Numbered from the stretch's first letter, positions 1-11,526 are shown. The stretch: DNA of 64,000 nt from Lithodes maja (GCA_037953745.1 JBAKBP010007174.1:1-64000); one strand, 5' to 3'. Program-made: numbers and translations. Notes: generated from the sequence alone by a model not told the origin.

Positions 1-678
1 CTAGAAATGGGTAAAAGCAAGTACAGACCTAGAAAAGATTATAAACTAGGAAACGAAGTGATTCCCAAAGCAGAAAAAGAAAAAGACTTGGGGATAGAAT
101 TTAAGGATAACATGTCTCCAGAAAGCCACGTAAATAAGATAGTGAGAGAATCACTAGCACTATTGGCAAATATCAGGATGTCTTTCAATTATCTTAATGA
201 AAACACCATGAAACAAATAATAACGGCAATAATAAGACCCAGGATGGAATATGCATCTGTAGTGTGGTCCCCTCACATGAAGAAACATATCCACAAAATT
301 GAGAGGGTACAGAGAGCAGCTACGAGGATGATCCCAGGTTTGGAAAATTTGGAGTACCAGGAGAGGCTCGAGAGATTAAATCTACCTACACTGGAACAGA
401 GAAGGAAACGAGGACAGCAAATTCAGATATACAAATGTGTTAGAGGTATTGACAAAATCGACCAAGAAAACTTCATAGAGAGGGATAGAGGTGAGAGAAC
501 AAGAGGTCACGGCTACAAACTAAAAGTGCTTAATAGTAAATCTGATTTGAAAAGTAAAAGATTTCCTACCAACTCGATTAGTGGGTGGAACAAATTGCCA
601 GCCGAAGTTGTGTCTGCACCATCAGTGCATAGTTTCAAAGCACGGTATGACAAACATATCTTAGGAGGCGGGAATTAA
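1..678 (+). pseudogene. CR1-like LINE, C-terminal end of ORF2 (cut by window edge)
   Basis: The open frame runs from the window edge to a TAA at 676-678. It encodes the part of a non-LTR reverse-transcriptase protein that follows the catalytic core. The visible blocks are an LGIEF strand, IIRPRMEYASVVWSP, HKIERVQRAATRMIP, YQERLERLNLPTLEQRR, and a terminal block with GWNKLPAEVV. This block order matches the C-terminus of the intact CR1-type LINE at 25841-28720 in this window. No catalytic FADD motif is present in the visible part, so it is either 5' truncated or continues to the left. The reading frame is unbroken, which suggests a fairly recent copy. Clade assignment to the CR1/L2 group is by resemblance only. 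Confidence 0.85.
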
Positions 679-799
679 CGAGCATGCTCACTCCCGCAAA
701 TACAACTAGTGTAAGTACAACTAGTGTAAGTACAAATACACCCCGCAACTCATCATAAACAACACACCCCCGAACACACACACACACACACACTCACCC
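679..799 (+). repeat. LINE 3' tail: 15-bp direct repeats and (CA)n
   Basis: Two copies of a 15-base unit with core ACTAGTGTAAGTACA follow the LINE stop codon, then a CA run at about 775-793. Short tandem repeats at the 3' end are typical of CR1-group LINEs. The next, unrelated LINE fragment starts directly after. Confidence 0.6.
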
Positions 800-1049
800 A
801 AAATTTTAGGAGTAACATATGATACTCTAATGACATTCAAACAGCACACCACAAACATGAAAAAGAAACTGACACCCAGACTTAACGCCCTCAGGTCACT
901 TGCCCACACACAATTTGGACATAACAAAGAAAGCACTACCACAGTTTACAAACAATACATAAGATCAGTGATAGAATATGCAAGCCTGGACTGGGCTTCT
1001 AACCTAGCTGAAACACATCATAAGACCTTACAAACTATTACAAACTATT
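800..1049 (+). pseudogene. LINE-A fragment, piece 1 of 3 (post-RT region)
   Basis: Reads ILGVTYDT, then a block ending YIRSVIEYASLDWAS and a THHKTLQTI motif, the region downstream of the RT core in Jockey-like LINEs. The frame is broken at 1050 by a SINE-like insertion and resumes at 1574 with QNKALKIITGC. It breaks again near 1650 and resumes after the poly-A at 2472 with GHERHSIPGSSL-like sequence. The three pieces therefore belong to one LINE copy interrupted twice. The frame across the first break is restored if the insert and the extra copies of acaaactatt are removed. Confidence 0.75.
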
Positions 1050-1573
1050 GGGCGGGTGCCCAACCCCGAAAAGGGTTGAAATAGGGGAGCTATCCCCCCG
1101 TCAAAGGCGGCTTTCTAGGGCCTTTCCTAGCTGATGCTGAGAGGATTGGGTTCTAGTCATGTGGTGATGGGCTGGTCTATCAGAGTGAGAACTGAGCGAT
1201 CTCTGCCATACCCATAGCTTCCTCTGACTGTTCCTTTTGCTTGTATATTTTCTGGATCTCAAGTGACGGCGTCTCTTGCGTGGATTGACCTCCTAATCTA
1301 CCAAGATTGGAAGCCAAAGCGTCACATCTTTCCTTTGCCCCTCAACTTTCTCTTCATAATTGCTGAGGGGCACAGGGCCCTGGGTGGGGCTTTGGTTTCC
1401 CGGGCATTTCCGCACCCTCCTCAGCTCCCCGCCGTGGAGTGGCTTCGGTCACCCAGGCTTTATTGTGGTCGGCGGGGAGGGTTTTGTGGGGGCGCTCGGT
1501 TGTGGCCTTGGCCTTGCTCGGGGCCTTGGGGCTGTTCGGCCAGGCAGCTTGGGGAAAAACAACAACAACAACA
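1050..1573 (+). mobile_element. SINE-like retroelement, copy 1
   Basis: A 524-bp element, about 80-90% similar by eye to 14765-15296 (same strand) and to the reverse complement of 17482-18004. It is flanked by the direct repeat acaaactatt at 1040-1049 and 1574-1583, and the left side carries one more copy of that decamer. It begins gggcgggtgcccaac with a small C/G hairpin and ends with a (CAA)n tail. There is no long conserved ORF: open frames inside it differ between copies. Target duplications plus a simple tail indicate reverse transcription by a LINE machinery. No clear tRNA A and B boxes were found at the 5' end, so the pol III head is unproven; it could instead be a non-autonomous LINE derivative. 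Confidence 0.8.
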
Positions 1574-1654
1574 ACAAACTATTCAAAATAAAGCCCTAAA
1601 AATCATCACAGGCTGCACAGCTACTACACCTACAGATCACCTACATCAAGAATT
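1574..1654 (+). pseudogene. LINE-A fragment, piece 2 of 3
   Basis: Continuation of the LINE fragment at 800-1049 after the SINE-like insertion, encoding QNKALKIITGCTATTPTDH and then HLHQE. It is cut by the second LINE starting near 1655. Confidence 0.7.
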
Positions 1655-2471
1655 AATGAATGGGGACAAAAGAATCTAGTTTCCTTTAATGCACAGACAA
1701 CCAAGTACTGTACATTCAATTTTCTAACCGACAGAATCTCACTGACTCCCATATATTTTGTAATGATGTAAATATTCCCACTTCCCCTAGTATTGACATT
1801 CTCGGTGTAACATTAACTACTAACCTGAGCTGGACACATTATGTTAGAAGCATTGCTAAGAATGCCTCTAAAAAACTGGGACTACTGTACAGAGTTCGAG
1901 AATTCTTCACTGACGAGCAGTTGGCCGTAATATATAAAAGTCATGTGCGTTCTCAGATGGATTACTGTTCACCTCTGTGGAGTAGAAGTGGAGTGGTTGC
2001 ATTGAGGCAGTTGGACAAAATTCAAAATAAAGCTATTAGATTAATCAATAACCCTGCAATCACACAGGACCTTCCTACATTATCCATACGAAGAAACGTT
2101 GCATCCCTTGCATTATTCTACAGATATTTTCACAGCAATTGTTCCGAGGAACTTGCTTCAATTGTGCCGCCTCTCCACATCTTTCCCCGTAGAACTAGGG
2201 CAGCTGAGAGCGCCCATGAATTTACACTTTCTCCTCCACAATGCAGAACTTCTGCTTATCAAAATTCATTTATCCCCAGAACTACTACTCTTTGGAATTC
2301 ACTTCCCTCGAGTTGCTTTCCACAAACTTACAATCTACAACAGTTTAAATCCAGTTGTTACAAACATTTTATGAATGGAGGATGCCTTTAGGCACATGGA
2401 CCTTTTTTGTTTTATCTGTGTTTTTCCTTCCTCCGTTCATTGTCTCTTTAAAAAAAAAAAAAAAAAAAAAA
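1655..2471 (+). pseudogene. 5'-truncated LINE with poly-A tail inserted in LINE-A
   Basis: From about 1658 the frame reads WGQKNLVSFNAQTTKYCTF. After one frameshift near 1770 it continues with IDILGVTLTTNLSW, SQMDYCSPLWSRSG, LDKIQNKAIRLI and the terminal TTTLWNSLPSSCFP block, ending at TAG about 2391. This is the C-terminal third of an I/Jockey-type ORF2. A 3' UTR of about 60 bases is followed by a run of about 20 A at 2452-2471, directly abutting the continuation of LINE-A. It is therefore a 5'-truncated, poly-A-terminated insertion into an older LINE. I could not find a convincing target duplication. Confidence 0.75.
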
Positions 2472-2642
2472 ACATCTGGACATGAGAGGCACTCAATTCC
2501 TGGCAGCAGCCTCCCACGAACCAACACCATCCACTACACTACATGGCAACACACCCACAGACACCAAGAAATATCAAAACAACACCTAGCACACGGGATC
2601 ACACACAAATACTGTCCTCTCTCCCTCCCTGCCCACCCCAAA
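2472..2642 (+). pseudogene. LINE-A fragment, piece 3 of 3 (C-terminal end)
   Basis: Downstream of the poly-A the sequence resumes LINE-A: GHERHSIPGSSLPRTNTIHY and QEISKQHLAHGITHKYCPL. This matches the usual terminal layout of Jockey-like ORF2 proteins after the HLHQE block. Further 3' sequence is lost. Confidence 0.6.
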
Positions 2643-2690
2643 CCAGCTGTTCGGCCAGGCAGCTTAGGGAACGACAACAACTCACAAACG
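2643..2690 (+). repeat. Tail fragment of the SINE-like family
   Basis: About 35 bases (ctgttcggccaggcagctta and a gacaacaac tail) match the 3' end of the SINE-like element at 1050-1573. It is either a heavily 5'-truncated fourth copy or a shared LINE 3' end. Confidence 0.5.
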
Positions 2691-2862
2691 ACTAGAGTAA
2701 TCGAGCTAATATTTCTACCATTTGGGAAGGGTCAGCCAGGAAATAGGTGTGGAAGTTTACAGCCCATTCACTCATCCCTTTTTGAGTTACAGAGGTTAGG
2801 GTTCATGATTTCTGGCCTACCTACTTGGAATAGGGTATAGTCAACTAGAGAGCAGGACTTAC

Positions 2863-3028
2863 ATCATCTTCCAGCATAAATCCTCCTTCTTTCTCCATGG
2901 GTTTAATGCTGAATAACCCTGTGGCCACGAGCTGAGTAACATCCACCGGCACATCAGTCCGCAGTCGGCCTGTGTCAATCAACAGCTGGAGCCGACCCAT
3001 GCACAGCGGCTCATACGACAACTTCAGG
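2863..3028 (-). CDS. mRpL15: Exon of mitochondrial ribosomal protein uL15m (mRpL15)
   Basis: This 166-bp exon encodes 55 codons that match the region of mitochondrial uL15 C-terminal to the conserved L15 fold. The diagnostic stretch is RLQLLIDTGRL, then VPVDVTQLVATG, then IKPMEKEGGFMLEDD. Animal mRpL15 proteins have the same RLQ-LIDLGR, PIDLTQLV and G-x-L-x-E-x-G pattern. The exon ends in frame at a consensus donor (GTAAGT at 2862-2857) and starts after a tttccag acceptor at 3035-3029, with one base completing a split codon. The protein is part of the mitochondrial large ribosomal subunit. Neighbouring exons were not found; the flanks are transposon fragments, so introns are long. It could be an exon-level pseudogene, but intact splice signals and an unbroken frame argue for a real exon. 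Confidence 0.82.
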
Positions 3029-3111
3029 CTGGAAACGTCAACAGTCATATTAAGGGGGGATGAGTGTATTAATTTGCTCATTTATACATCTTTGATAATT
3101 ATTTTACTTTC

Positions 3112-3498
3112 CTACCTAGACCTCCATCAAGCTTAACACACAAAATCCGGGGGGCTTCATATGATCCCGATCGCTGTGTCCGGGGCCCTTTTGGTACAGG
3201 CAAACTTCATAATTCAGTAGCTACTGATTGAGACCACCTAGAGCAGTAATTGTTTTTTGCAAATTGTAGAACTTTTTGTTGTCTGTAGACTGCCGTTGAG
3301 ACGACATCGCTACGACGCGTGGTTGCCGAGTTATGATGATTTTAGCGGCAATTTATAGCACCTCATTTGAGACTCATATGAGGCCTCCCGGATTCCTGCT
3401 AATTTTTGTTTTGCCTCATATGAGGCCTCCCAGATTTCGAGGGTTAGAAAAGCACTCCCTAGACCCCCCTTCAAGATAAACTTGCACTTTTTTTGATA
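3112..3498 (+). repeat. Family R short interspersed repeat, copy R1, interrupted
   Basis: Two pieces of the family R consensus, 3112-3146 (cctagacctccatcaagctt) and 3447-3498 (cactccctagacccc then ttcaagataaact), flank about 300 bases of other sequence. That insert includes two copies of a cctcatatgaggcctcc palindrome near 3375 and 3412. Other family R copies are at 41305, 41965, 42220, 42515, 56340, 59985, 60418 and 61900. Confidence 0.55.
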
Positions 3499-3499
3499 G

Positions 3500-3815
3500 A
3501 AAAATCTATCTATCTATCTATGGCCACGAACGAACCGCCCCCATGCACCTCTGTCCCCAGTCAGTCGACGCCCCTCCCCCCAACCAGCACCGCCTTCGTT
3601 CATGTACTTCCTCACTCCATCCTTCCACCTCTCATTCGGTCTACCTCTCCCTCTCTGTCCCTCCACCTCGCTCTCGTACACCCTCTTAGTCATTCTCTCG
3701 CTTTCCATACGTTCCATATGGCCGAACCATCTCAAGTTGTTCCTTTTCACACTTTCCAGCACATCTACCTCCACACCACACCTCCTTCTTACTTCCTCAT
3801 TAGGCTGTCTATCCC
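3500..3815 (-). pseudogene. LINE C-terminal fragment with (TAGA)n 3' tail
   Basis: The minus strand encodes EVDVLESVKRNNLRWFGHME, RVYESEVEGQRGRGRP and WKDGVRKYMNE, the C-terminal block common in RTE/Jockey-like LINEs (RWFGHVxRM, GRPxxRWxDxV). It is followed on that strand by a (TAGA)n run, the plus-strand ctatctatctatctat at about 3505-3521, as a 3' microsatellite tail. 5' truncated; only about 95 codons remain. Confidence 0.7.
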
Positions 3816-4448
3816 TCTGTCCCTGTCTGTCCCTCTGTCTGTCCCGGCCTAAATTAGACATTAACCCCTCAGACCCGGTTGGGCTCTGAGGCACCCATAA
3901 CAAACACCCCCCGCGGTACCCGGTAGGGCTCTGAGGCTCCGGCAGCTTGAAAGCCTGTAAGCTTGGTGTGCGAGGCGTCCATCCGACGCATGTAAACAAC
4001 AGCCGGCAGGACCGACGCCGCGCATCTCCGACCACAAAAAGGAGAGGCGTCCTTGTTCGTGTGTGCCTGTATGTTATTGTTAAGTAGCGAAAAGTAGTGT
4101 AAAGTGGCTGATATTGCCACAAAGTTATCTCCACGGAAATCGTCATCACAACTGAACCAGTTGACTTAGAGAGCTCTACTCAATGCCATTCTACAGGTAC
4201 GAAACACATCTACGCTTGGGGATGCGCGGGAATGCGGAAGCAGTCAAAATAACAAAGATACGGTAGCCTAGGCGTAGACGTTTTTCGGCCAAAACCCCCA
4301 GGTTTCGGGGAATATATATGGAATACATAGCTGGGGCTGGAGGGTTAAATTGCTATGTCCTCATCTTGATTATTCAGCTATTATGAAGATTGTGTACCGA
4401 AATATGTTATTAATTATGAAAACCAGGCATTAATATGATGTAGATATT
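3816..4448. other. No gene seen
   Basis: No supported coding sequence. It contains an internal near-duplicate (gggctctgagg at about 3879 and 3928) and ordinary AT-rich sequence up to the DIRS terminus. Confidence 0.5.
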
Positions 4449-4796
4449 ATAGGTTTGACTCCTGTAAGGAGATAAAGAAAACCTAATATTTAGTAGTGGC
4501 CCCGTAATCATTGACGAACATGCCTATTACATAAGGCACCCTCTTCAAACACTCATCCGCCGTAGTTTGAATCTACCGCGCAGAGCATTTAAAATTTGAG
4601 GAGCCTTCATCATGAGCGCACGCGACCTCACTCATGGCGTCAGTCATTATGAATTGGGTTCTCACTACGAAAAAACTTCGTAAAAAATAAAAACAAAAAC
4701 AAAATAAGAATAACTATTCAATAAGCTTTCCATAATATCGTGGATGTACTTGTGTGGATCTTTGACCAGACGCTGACTCAGGCGTCATTCTTCCTT
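4449..4796 (-). repeat. DIRS 3' ITR with terminal extension
   Basis: 4494-4796 is about 95% identical to the reverse complement of 13020-13325, including cgtcattcttcctt and the shared GTCTGGTCAAAGATC region. 4449-4493 is the extension found only at this end and complemented in the ICR. Confidence 0.9.
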
Positions 4797-4871
4797 CACT
4801 GACATATCAAGTAAACCAAAATCCTTAATACATCAACGAATGGGAAAGGGATGGTCGGGAGGGCCACAGTT

Positions 4872-4977
4872 GTCAATGATTACGGGGCCACTACTAAACA
4901 TTAGGTTTTCTTTATCTCCTTACAGGAGTCAAACCTATAATTTATTAGTGGCCCCTCCATCATTGACGAACATGCCT
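4872..4977 (-). repeat. DIRS internal complementary region (ICR)
   Basis: 4872-4939 is the reverse complement of 4448-4515 with one mismatch. 4940-4977 is the reverse complement of 13293-13330. The two halves abut at acctat/aatttatt, exactly the junction expected if both element ends were joined in a circle. In DIRS replication models the ICR templates circularisation of the cDNA. Confidence 0.9.
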
Positions 4978-5537
4978 GATTTCTAAGACTGGAGGGGGAC
5001 ATTCGTAATCATATCATAACTCTAGAAAAGCAGATAATCAAACAACCACATAGTATTCTTACTTTGAAAAATATATTTAATGGCGCAGGACATATATACA
5101 AAAGGGGGTCAAGCAGGGGCGTGCTTCAAAGAAGCCTGCTTGATAAAAAAAAGGTTAACTCTTGAGACTCTGCGAACAGATCTGTAAGTTAACAAAGGCA
5201 CCCCACTCAACATAAGTGGTGAAAAATAAAAACTTATAAGTTTACATGTGCACATATAATCCCATAATACTCGTGGAAATATCTTGCAAAATATATCCAA
5301 TGCTTAAAACTAAATTGCTTTCACAGCCAAAACTATTATAACAACACTGTTGTTTGTACTAACATTGTACTAGCACAATTTCCCGTACTGAATAGAACAG
5401 AGAAATTTTCATATCACATTATCCATACTCGTATCACAGCTCTTATACTCCGGCGGGGTCTAGGGTGTCGTATGTTACACTGACTGCACCCCCCCCCCCC
5501 CTTTTCTTGAAAGTAAACAAAGTGACTTAAGGGCCAC

Positions 5538-6652
5538 CTAGACCCTCTGCCTTAAAGCTATACATGGCAAGGAAGGTTGGTCTAGAGCTACTGACAGGTA
5601 TCGAGTCAAAAACGTATGATTAGAGGCCCACAAATGTGTGGACGTAATATCTTCCACAGAAAAATTCTTCAGGAAACGCAATGAGGCTGCCCATTTGCGT
5701 AAATCGTGGGCCCTACCCACAACGCCGGGATTACTCTCTTTAATGACCTCGACCAAAAGAGAAGCCATTCTACGTTTCAGCAAGCGCTTACCCGTACTTG
5801 CCACCCATAAAGCACCTTGGGGGTTTAGAGGAGTTACTCTCAAATATTTGGTTAGAGCTTGCACTGGACATAAATTATGGTGCACCTTTCCCCTTTTCAA
5901 CGCCGGCACAGTGAACTCAGAAAACACGTGTGCACTGTGCTCATTCTTGGCTACAAACCCTGGGGAAGGTGCAATGTGAATACATTCATTGAGCCTACCA
6001 AACCTGAGGCAATTAGGTGTGTTGCTCATCGCCGCCAGCTCAGACACTCTGTTCCCGGTGGCCAAAGCCAAAAGGAATACAGCCTTTTTTAAGAGTAATG
6101 TAAAATCTGCAGTATTTTGGTACAGACGGGAGTGAAGTAATGACAATGCTTTGTCCAGAGACCAAGTAGGCATGAGCTGACGGGGAGGTGGGCGGAGTTT
6201 AAAACATGCCCTCATAAAACCTGTTTCCTGCGCAACTGGTATGGAGAGACCGGTAAGGTCCCAAAATGGTATTCTAATCGCTGTTAAGTGATTTTTTAAC
6301 GTTACCACAGATAAACGTTTCTGCTCAAACAGATAATTTAAATAATTAAAAACTAATGCCACCGAGGGCACAGTTTGTTCTGTTCTAAGGATCCAAGAAG
6401 TAAAGGCTTACCAATGTGATTGATACTGTCGTTTTGTAGACTGAGTACAGTATATTGATTCAATAATTTATTGGTCACATCTCTACCATATGGTGCTAGC
6501 CACTTGGCCTCCTGAATGTCCATAATGCAAAAGTCAGCGAGGTCGCTAGGTTGCCAATCGTGTCTAAGTGTTAAAACCTGACCGGGAGCGGGAGCGACAC
6601 CGGGTGCGGGCACCACGTCTTCAATTGCTGGTACCACAACTGCGCCGGCCAC
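5538..6652 (-). pseudogene. DIRS tyrosine recombinase (one frameshift)
   Basis: The main frame (5538-6371) has 277 codons. It carries the tyrosine-recombinase catalytic set: Arg108 (ATGNRVSEL), His222-x-x-Arg225 (HDLRKWAASL), Trp248 (HLWASNHTF) and nucleophile Tyr258 (TRYLSVAL). The N-terminal core-binding part continues upstream in another frame at 6353-6652 (LRHDWQPSDLADFCIMDI); the join is a single frameshift near 6385. The enzyme would integrate the circular cDNA without making a target duplication. The catalytic residues are all present; only the frameshift breaks it. Confidence 0.85.
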
Positions 6653-6810
6653 AGGGGCGCGATTAGCGAGACTAAGCCCCGATAATCTCGTAGTTTGTTT
6701 ACTATGTACTATGTACTATTTAGTATGTACTATGTACACATTTACTATGTAATGTGGCACATTAGTGACGCGTCTGGCGGCGGAAACAGATAGATGGAGC
6801 TCCACCTGTT

Positions 6811-8425
6811 CTAGTCTGTCACCAGGGCGTCTGGCCCCCCTGCCGGCGTTATCGTCCGGCGGGTGAGGTACATTGGGAGTTTGTGAGTCTCCTCGGACGC
6901 AAACAGATCCACTTGTGGATGGTAAAGCTCCACAATCATTTGGTTGAAAATGGTTTGCTTGAGCTCCCATTCTACTGTCGTGCTCTGTTTCCGAGACAGA
7001 GCGTCTGCCCAGACGTTTGCTACGCCTGGGAGATAAGATGCGTGAAGATGAATGTCCAGCCTGTTGGCTAGAATAAAAATCTCTTCCGACACGTTTAGCA
7101 ACTTCCGAGATCTCGTTGACCCTTGTTTCTGAATACAGTGAACCGCATTCAGATTGTCCATTCTGAAGGCCACCGACTTGCCCCGTAAAGTAGAGCCGTG
7201 AGCCTGAAGGAAATAAAAGGGGACTAGTAATTCTTTGACATTGATGTGGGAGATTTCTAAATGGGACCAAAGCCCTTGACCCTGGTGCCCTTGGTTTGAC
7301 TGAAAACCCTAACCTATCGTACCTGACGCATCCGTGTCTACCCATACCGTCGGCGGAGGAGAGGTCCATGACATTACTGAGTGCACTCGCCCAGACCGCT
7401 AGTAAGTTGTGGATTAATTTTGGTATGGGCCATAATTTTTCCGCCGGCAATAGTGGAAAATATTTGTTGCCCTCCAATATTAAACGCTTTACTTTCAACC
7501 GGCCCAACATTACAGTTAGTTGAATCCAGTTGAGAGAGCCGACCAGAGACTCCCAGATTCTTCGAGTCGTAGTCAGACTGTGAAGAAACAGGAACAGTTT
7601 CCTGCGAAATCTGTTTCGATTGTCCACACTCTGACTCAGAGTGAGAGCAGCTGTGTCCCAAACCAGCCCTATCCACTGAACTACTCGTGAGAGAACAAGG
7701 TTTGACTTTACCAGATTTACCTTGAACCCTAGAGTTTTGACATATTTTAATGCTATGTTGACATAATTTATGCATACTTGCTCTGTCTCTGCCACCACTA
7801 GCCAGTCGTCTAGGTACCACAAAATCCTGATCCCTTGTTTTAACAATGGCATCAGTGCTTGCCGGACTAATTTCGTGAATAAGCGAGGTGCCAGGTTCAA
7901 ACCGAATGGCATCCTCTGAAAAATATAAGTTTGATCCCTGATCCGTAAGGCCAGAAAGCTTTGAAATCTTTTGTTTACCGAGACGTGCCAATAAGCGTCT
8001 GTCAGGTCTAAGGAACACATCCAACCTCCCGGCGGAAGTGTTAGCCTGATTTGGTGCACTGTTAACATCCTGAATGACTCGTTGTGAATGTGAAGGTTCA
8101 GATACGACAGGTCTACGACGGGTCTCATCTGAACACAGTCCCTTTTGGGAACCAAAAATAGCTTGGATGTGAAGACTGGGTAATTTTGAGGGACCGGGAT
8201 GATGACATTCTTGGCAATCATTTCCTTGACCAGTGACTCCACCTCTAAAGAAACTAGATTCGCCGTTGTCGGCTGACGTAAGCGAGGTCGCCGGAGCCAC
8301 TGCCAAGTGATGCCTTTGCGTGCCACCATCCTTGCCCAAGTGTTTAACGGCCATGCTTGGTGACACGTTCGGAACGACCCAGTTAGCAGACAAGGGTTCG
8401 CCGGCTGTACTACCCTCGGATCCAC
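6811..8425 (-). pseudogene. DIRS reverse transcriptase / RNase H (frameshifted)
   Basis: RT frame: FLVPKRDCVQMRPVVDLSYL, SLDLTDAYWHV, QRMPFGLNLAPRLFTK and the catalytic YLDDW at codons 204-208, followed by the DIRS-type LGFKVNLVKSNL block. The frame shifts near 7340; RNase H continues in the next frame with FRMDNLNAVHCIQKQGSTRS and LPGVANVWADALSRKQ, ending at 6811. Reverse transcription and RNA removal are the expected roles. The first part of the ORF overlaps another open frame that is only a shadow. Confidence 0.88.
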
Positions 8426-8469
8426 CCGCCTTGAGACCGGCCCCGGGAGTGAGAGAGACTTTAGATTTT

Positions 8470-11090
8470 TTATGATGGTGGAGGTGGTGGTGGTGGACGC
8501 TTCGCCGGCTGGCTGGCGTTGGCAGAAGACGGGCCCTGACCTGTAAACTTACCCTGTTTATACCTGTACTGACCTTGAGGGGAGGAGGACTTAGGTAGAT
8601 GAAAGGGCTTAGATCCCCCCGGCTGTGCTTTTGCGACAGGCTTGGGTTTGGGAAAAGAAAAGGCAGGTTTCTTAGAAGGGGCGGGACTATGTTTAAAGGC
8701 CTGAGCCATATTAAAAACTGTTCTCCATACCTCAGGGGACATTAAAGAGGGAGTGAGCACTGGTGACATGACCACCTGATTCGCAATACGATCAGGAAGC
8801 TTCCGTACCAAGGACATCCTGAGATCTTGTCGTGCTCGCACCGCCTCAAGCAAGGCTGTGCGTATGTCACCCAATGACTGAATTGACGACTGAAGGAGTA
8901 GTCGCCGAGACAGTTCAACCGATCTTCTGGCATCCGCGTCTGCGATTGCCTGAGTGGACCGGAGCATCGATTTCGCTACCTGTTGCGTCACAATGTACTG
9001 GGAGAAAAGTCTAAACGCTTTCCCCCGTAGCCTAAATTCTCGGTCTAGGTGAGTTGGGGTAGGGGTAGGGGTAGTGAAAGGGTCTTTGAGTTCACATAGA
9101 TTGATTTTGGGGGCAGCTAAGAAAGCAAACAAAGCTGAAGGGACTCCGCCGGCAGAACACACTGGCATAGAGAACCAAGAATGACTATCCTGAGGGATTT
9201 GGTGGGAAGATTTTGAGGTGAAGGTGGTCGCAAAGTTCTGAGCCTCCGTCTCCCATTCCACCCAAGGTCCCGGACCCAACTGCCCCACCTTCAAAACTGG
9301 ATTTGCGGCTGAGTCTGTGACAGTTTGCAAATCTAGTTGCGCTGACAGTGTCTTTATGTCATTAAAACCATCATGCTTAGACCAGTCAGAAAACAGTTTC
9401 GAAGCTGAGGCAGGGGGCAGGGCAGGTTTAGAAGTATAAAAAAATAGTCCTGGTGATAATAGTTAGGAATGGCCTTAACATTAACATCTAGTACATTCCC
9501 CAAAGTATCCAAGGCCCATAATTTTTTAGATTTATTGCCTTGGATTTCCCACTCTCGTGGCACTGGAAGTTCCCCTGACAAGGTAGGTTGAGCGACCTCT
9601 GGTTTAGTGGGGATCAAGTGTACCCATGACTCGTCTGGACCGTACAGTAAGGGGATAGCTACCTTTCTTATTGGTGCTTTATCTAAAGGGGGCGGATTGA
9701 CATCCGTTATAACCCTTACATTAGAAGTAGTCAGTGCCGCCGTAGCAGGCCTAGTGACCACCGATGGTGATATAGAGGGAGGGTGAGGGATCTGAGTCAA
9801 AGCAATAGAAGTCATCAGAGGCCGGACATTAGAACTTGTCATGGGAGCTCCCAGGTCCACTGTAGGAGTCTCCGGCTGTTGGCCAAAAAATTTAGTTAGA
9901 GCATTAACCAGCAACCCATCTATTTCCTCTGCCGTGACAAATTTATTCGATGATGAACTCAAAGGTGAATCATTACGATCCTGTGCGGCGTCTAAAACTG
10001 AACCCGACTCTTGCACTTCCATGTCTGAGATAATAGATACCTCGTCTTTGTCATCCGGCTCCCCATGAGAGGATTGCGCCGAAGCCGGAGTCCCATCTTG
10101 TTGCCAAGACAAGTCAGGAATAGATGATGGGATCGCTGCGTCCCTGTGGACATCAGCCACTGTTTGTGTAGTTTGAGCCAGAAGTGGGTGTTCAGTCCCT
10201 GGTCGAGAATACCGCCAAACACCCAGGCCTTGGCCTGCACTCCCTTGGGAGTCCGAAATACCCTCAATTATGGAGCTCCCACTTGACTCTGCTATTGGAC
10301 GATCACTGTCCACTGAACTCTCCAAATCTTGGGTTAGAATACTAAGTGGTAAACTGTCTTTTGGTACTGGCACTAAACTATCCCCATGAGATTGAACACT
10401 AGCTCTGTCGGGGGTAGAGGTATGACGAGAGGCACTAGACTCCGGTGAACGCCGGGAGGCCTTCCGATCATGTGAGTCCTTTCGAGAAGATTTGTGGCTA
10501 CGGTGCGACCGCGAACTGCTTTTGGATTTAGAAGATTTCTCGCTAACACCACTTGTTGACCCCTCTGTCTTACTCTTCTTACTCATTGGTGAAGAAGAGA
10601 GGCTCAGCGGCTGCTGACTAAGAAGGGACCTGGACCTAGATCTCGCCCGTGACGAGGAGGCTGCCACCGGGTGCGTGGGTTCTCGCTGTCGCTTAGATGT
10701 GCCTGGGGCTGGAGAAAGTATAGAACCCTGTCCAGTCTCTGCCGGCTTACGAACAGTTACTCTAGAGGGACGTTTAATGGGAGGGTGCTCAATTAGTAAC
10801 TTATCCCAAAGCGGGACGTAATCGCATTGAAGTGACTTATGAGCCACAATAGTAGTATAAGCGGTCATCTGCTGCCTGACCTCCCGTAAGGCGACCGCTG
10901 CGGTTTTATCATTGTGTTGTAAAACTTTAACACTGAGTTGAGAGCAAAAGGTACAGTTTCGCATCACCCACAGACCCCTTGAGCGGTCGAGACATTTAAC
11001 ACATTTTATACAAAGGGTGTGCGCAAAAATAGGGATACCTGAACAGGAGGGCGTAATGCATAAAGCAAAAACCGGGGCAAAGGTAGCCAT
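8470..11090 (-). pseudogene. DIRS gag-like ORF (one frameshift)
   Basis: Likely start is ATG at 11090 (MATFAPVFALC). A Cys-rich N-terminus (CIKCVKCLDRS then CTFC) is followed by a long Ser/Arg/Lys-rich region (RSRSLLSQQ, KSKSSSRSHRSHKSSRK) and acidic segments. The frame is lost at a T7 homopolymer near 9440. It continues in the neighbouring frame (DWSKHDGFNDIKTLSAQ, then ANPVLKVGQLGP) to a proline run and stop at 8470. Length, position and the charged low-complexity tail fit DIRS gag proteins, which assemble the particle. Overall about 870 codons if the frameshift is ignored. Confidence 0.75.
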
Positions 11091-11526
11091 GACAGAGACT
11101 GGTGGGAAACTTACTCCAGGTTCTGTATAGACCCGCCGGGACCCAGCTCTGGAAAAAAAAGAAAATTTCCAGGAATTAATGCTCATAAGGTTAACCCAAC
11201 ATGTTCGCACACAAGTGTTAAATAACCCGCCGGGTAACGAGACGCAATACACAACGACTACAGCTCGCTACACGGTGGGGTTCCTAAGTAAAAGATTTCA
11301 GAACATCTTAACTTGTCCAAAAGATTTATGAACCCTCTGACATAATATAAAGACCAGCATGGCGTTTATAACTGATTTAGTCTTTCCGGTGGTGTTTGTT
11401 TCAAGGTTCAATTTTGGAGAAAAAAAAACTAAAAAGACGCCGGCCCTTGAATTATCTCGTAGATCAAAAACTGGGAAGCCTGACAAATATACGAGATCTA
11501 ACTTCTCCCGAAGTATCTTTTTAGAT

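Noticed and set aside
721..942. 73-codon minus-strand ORF
   Set aside because: Antisense of LINE fragment and CA repeat; no support.
1263..1679. 138-codon ORF through the SINE-like element
   Set aside because: It crosses the element's 3' boundary and the target duplication; the other copies have different frames and breaks.
7374..8393. 339-codon ORF on the minus strand overlapping DIRS RT
   Set aside because: Shadow frame; the RT motifs lie in the other frame and this one has no recognisable domain.
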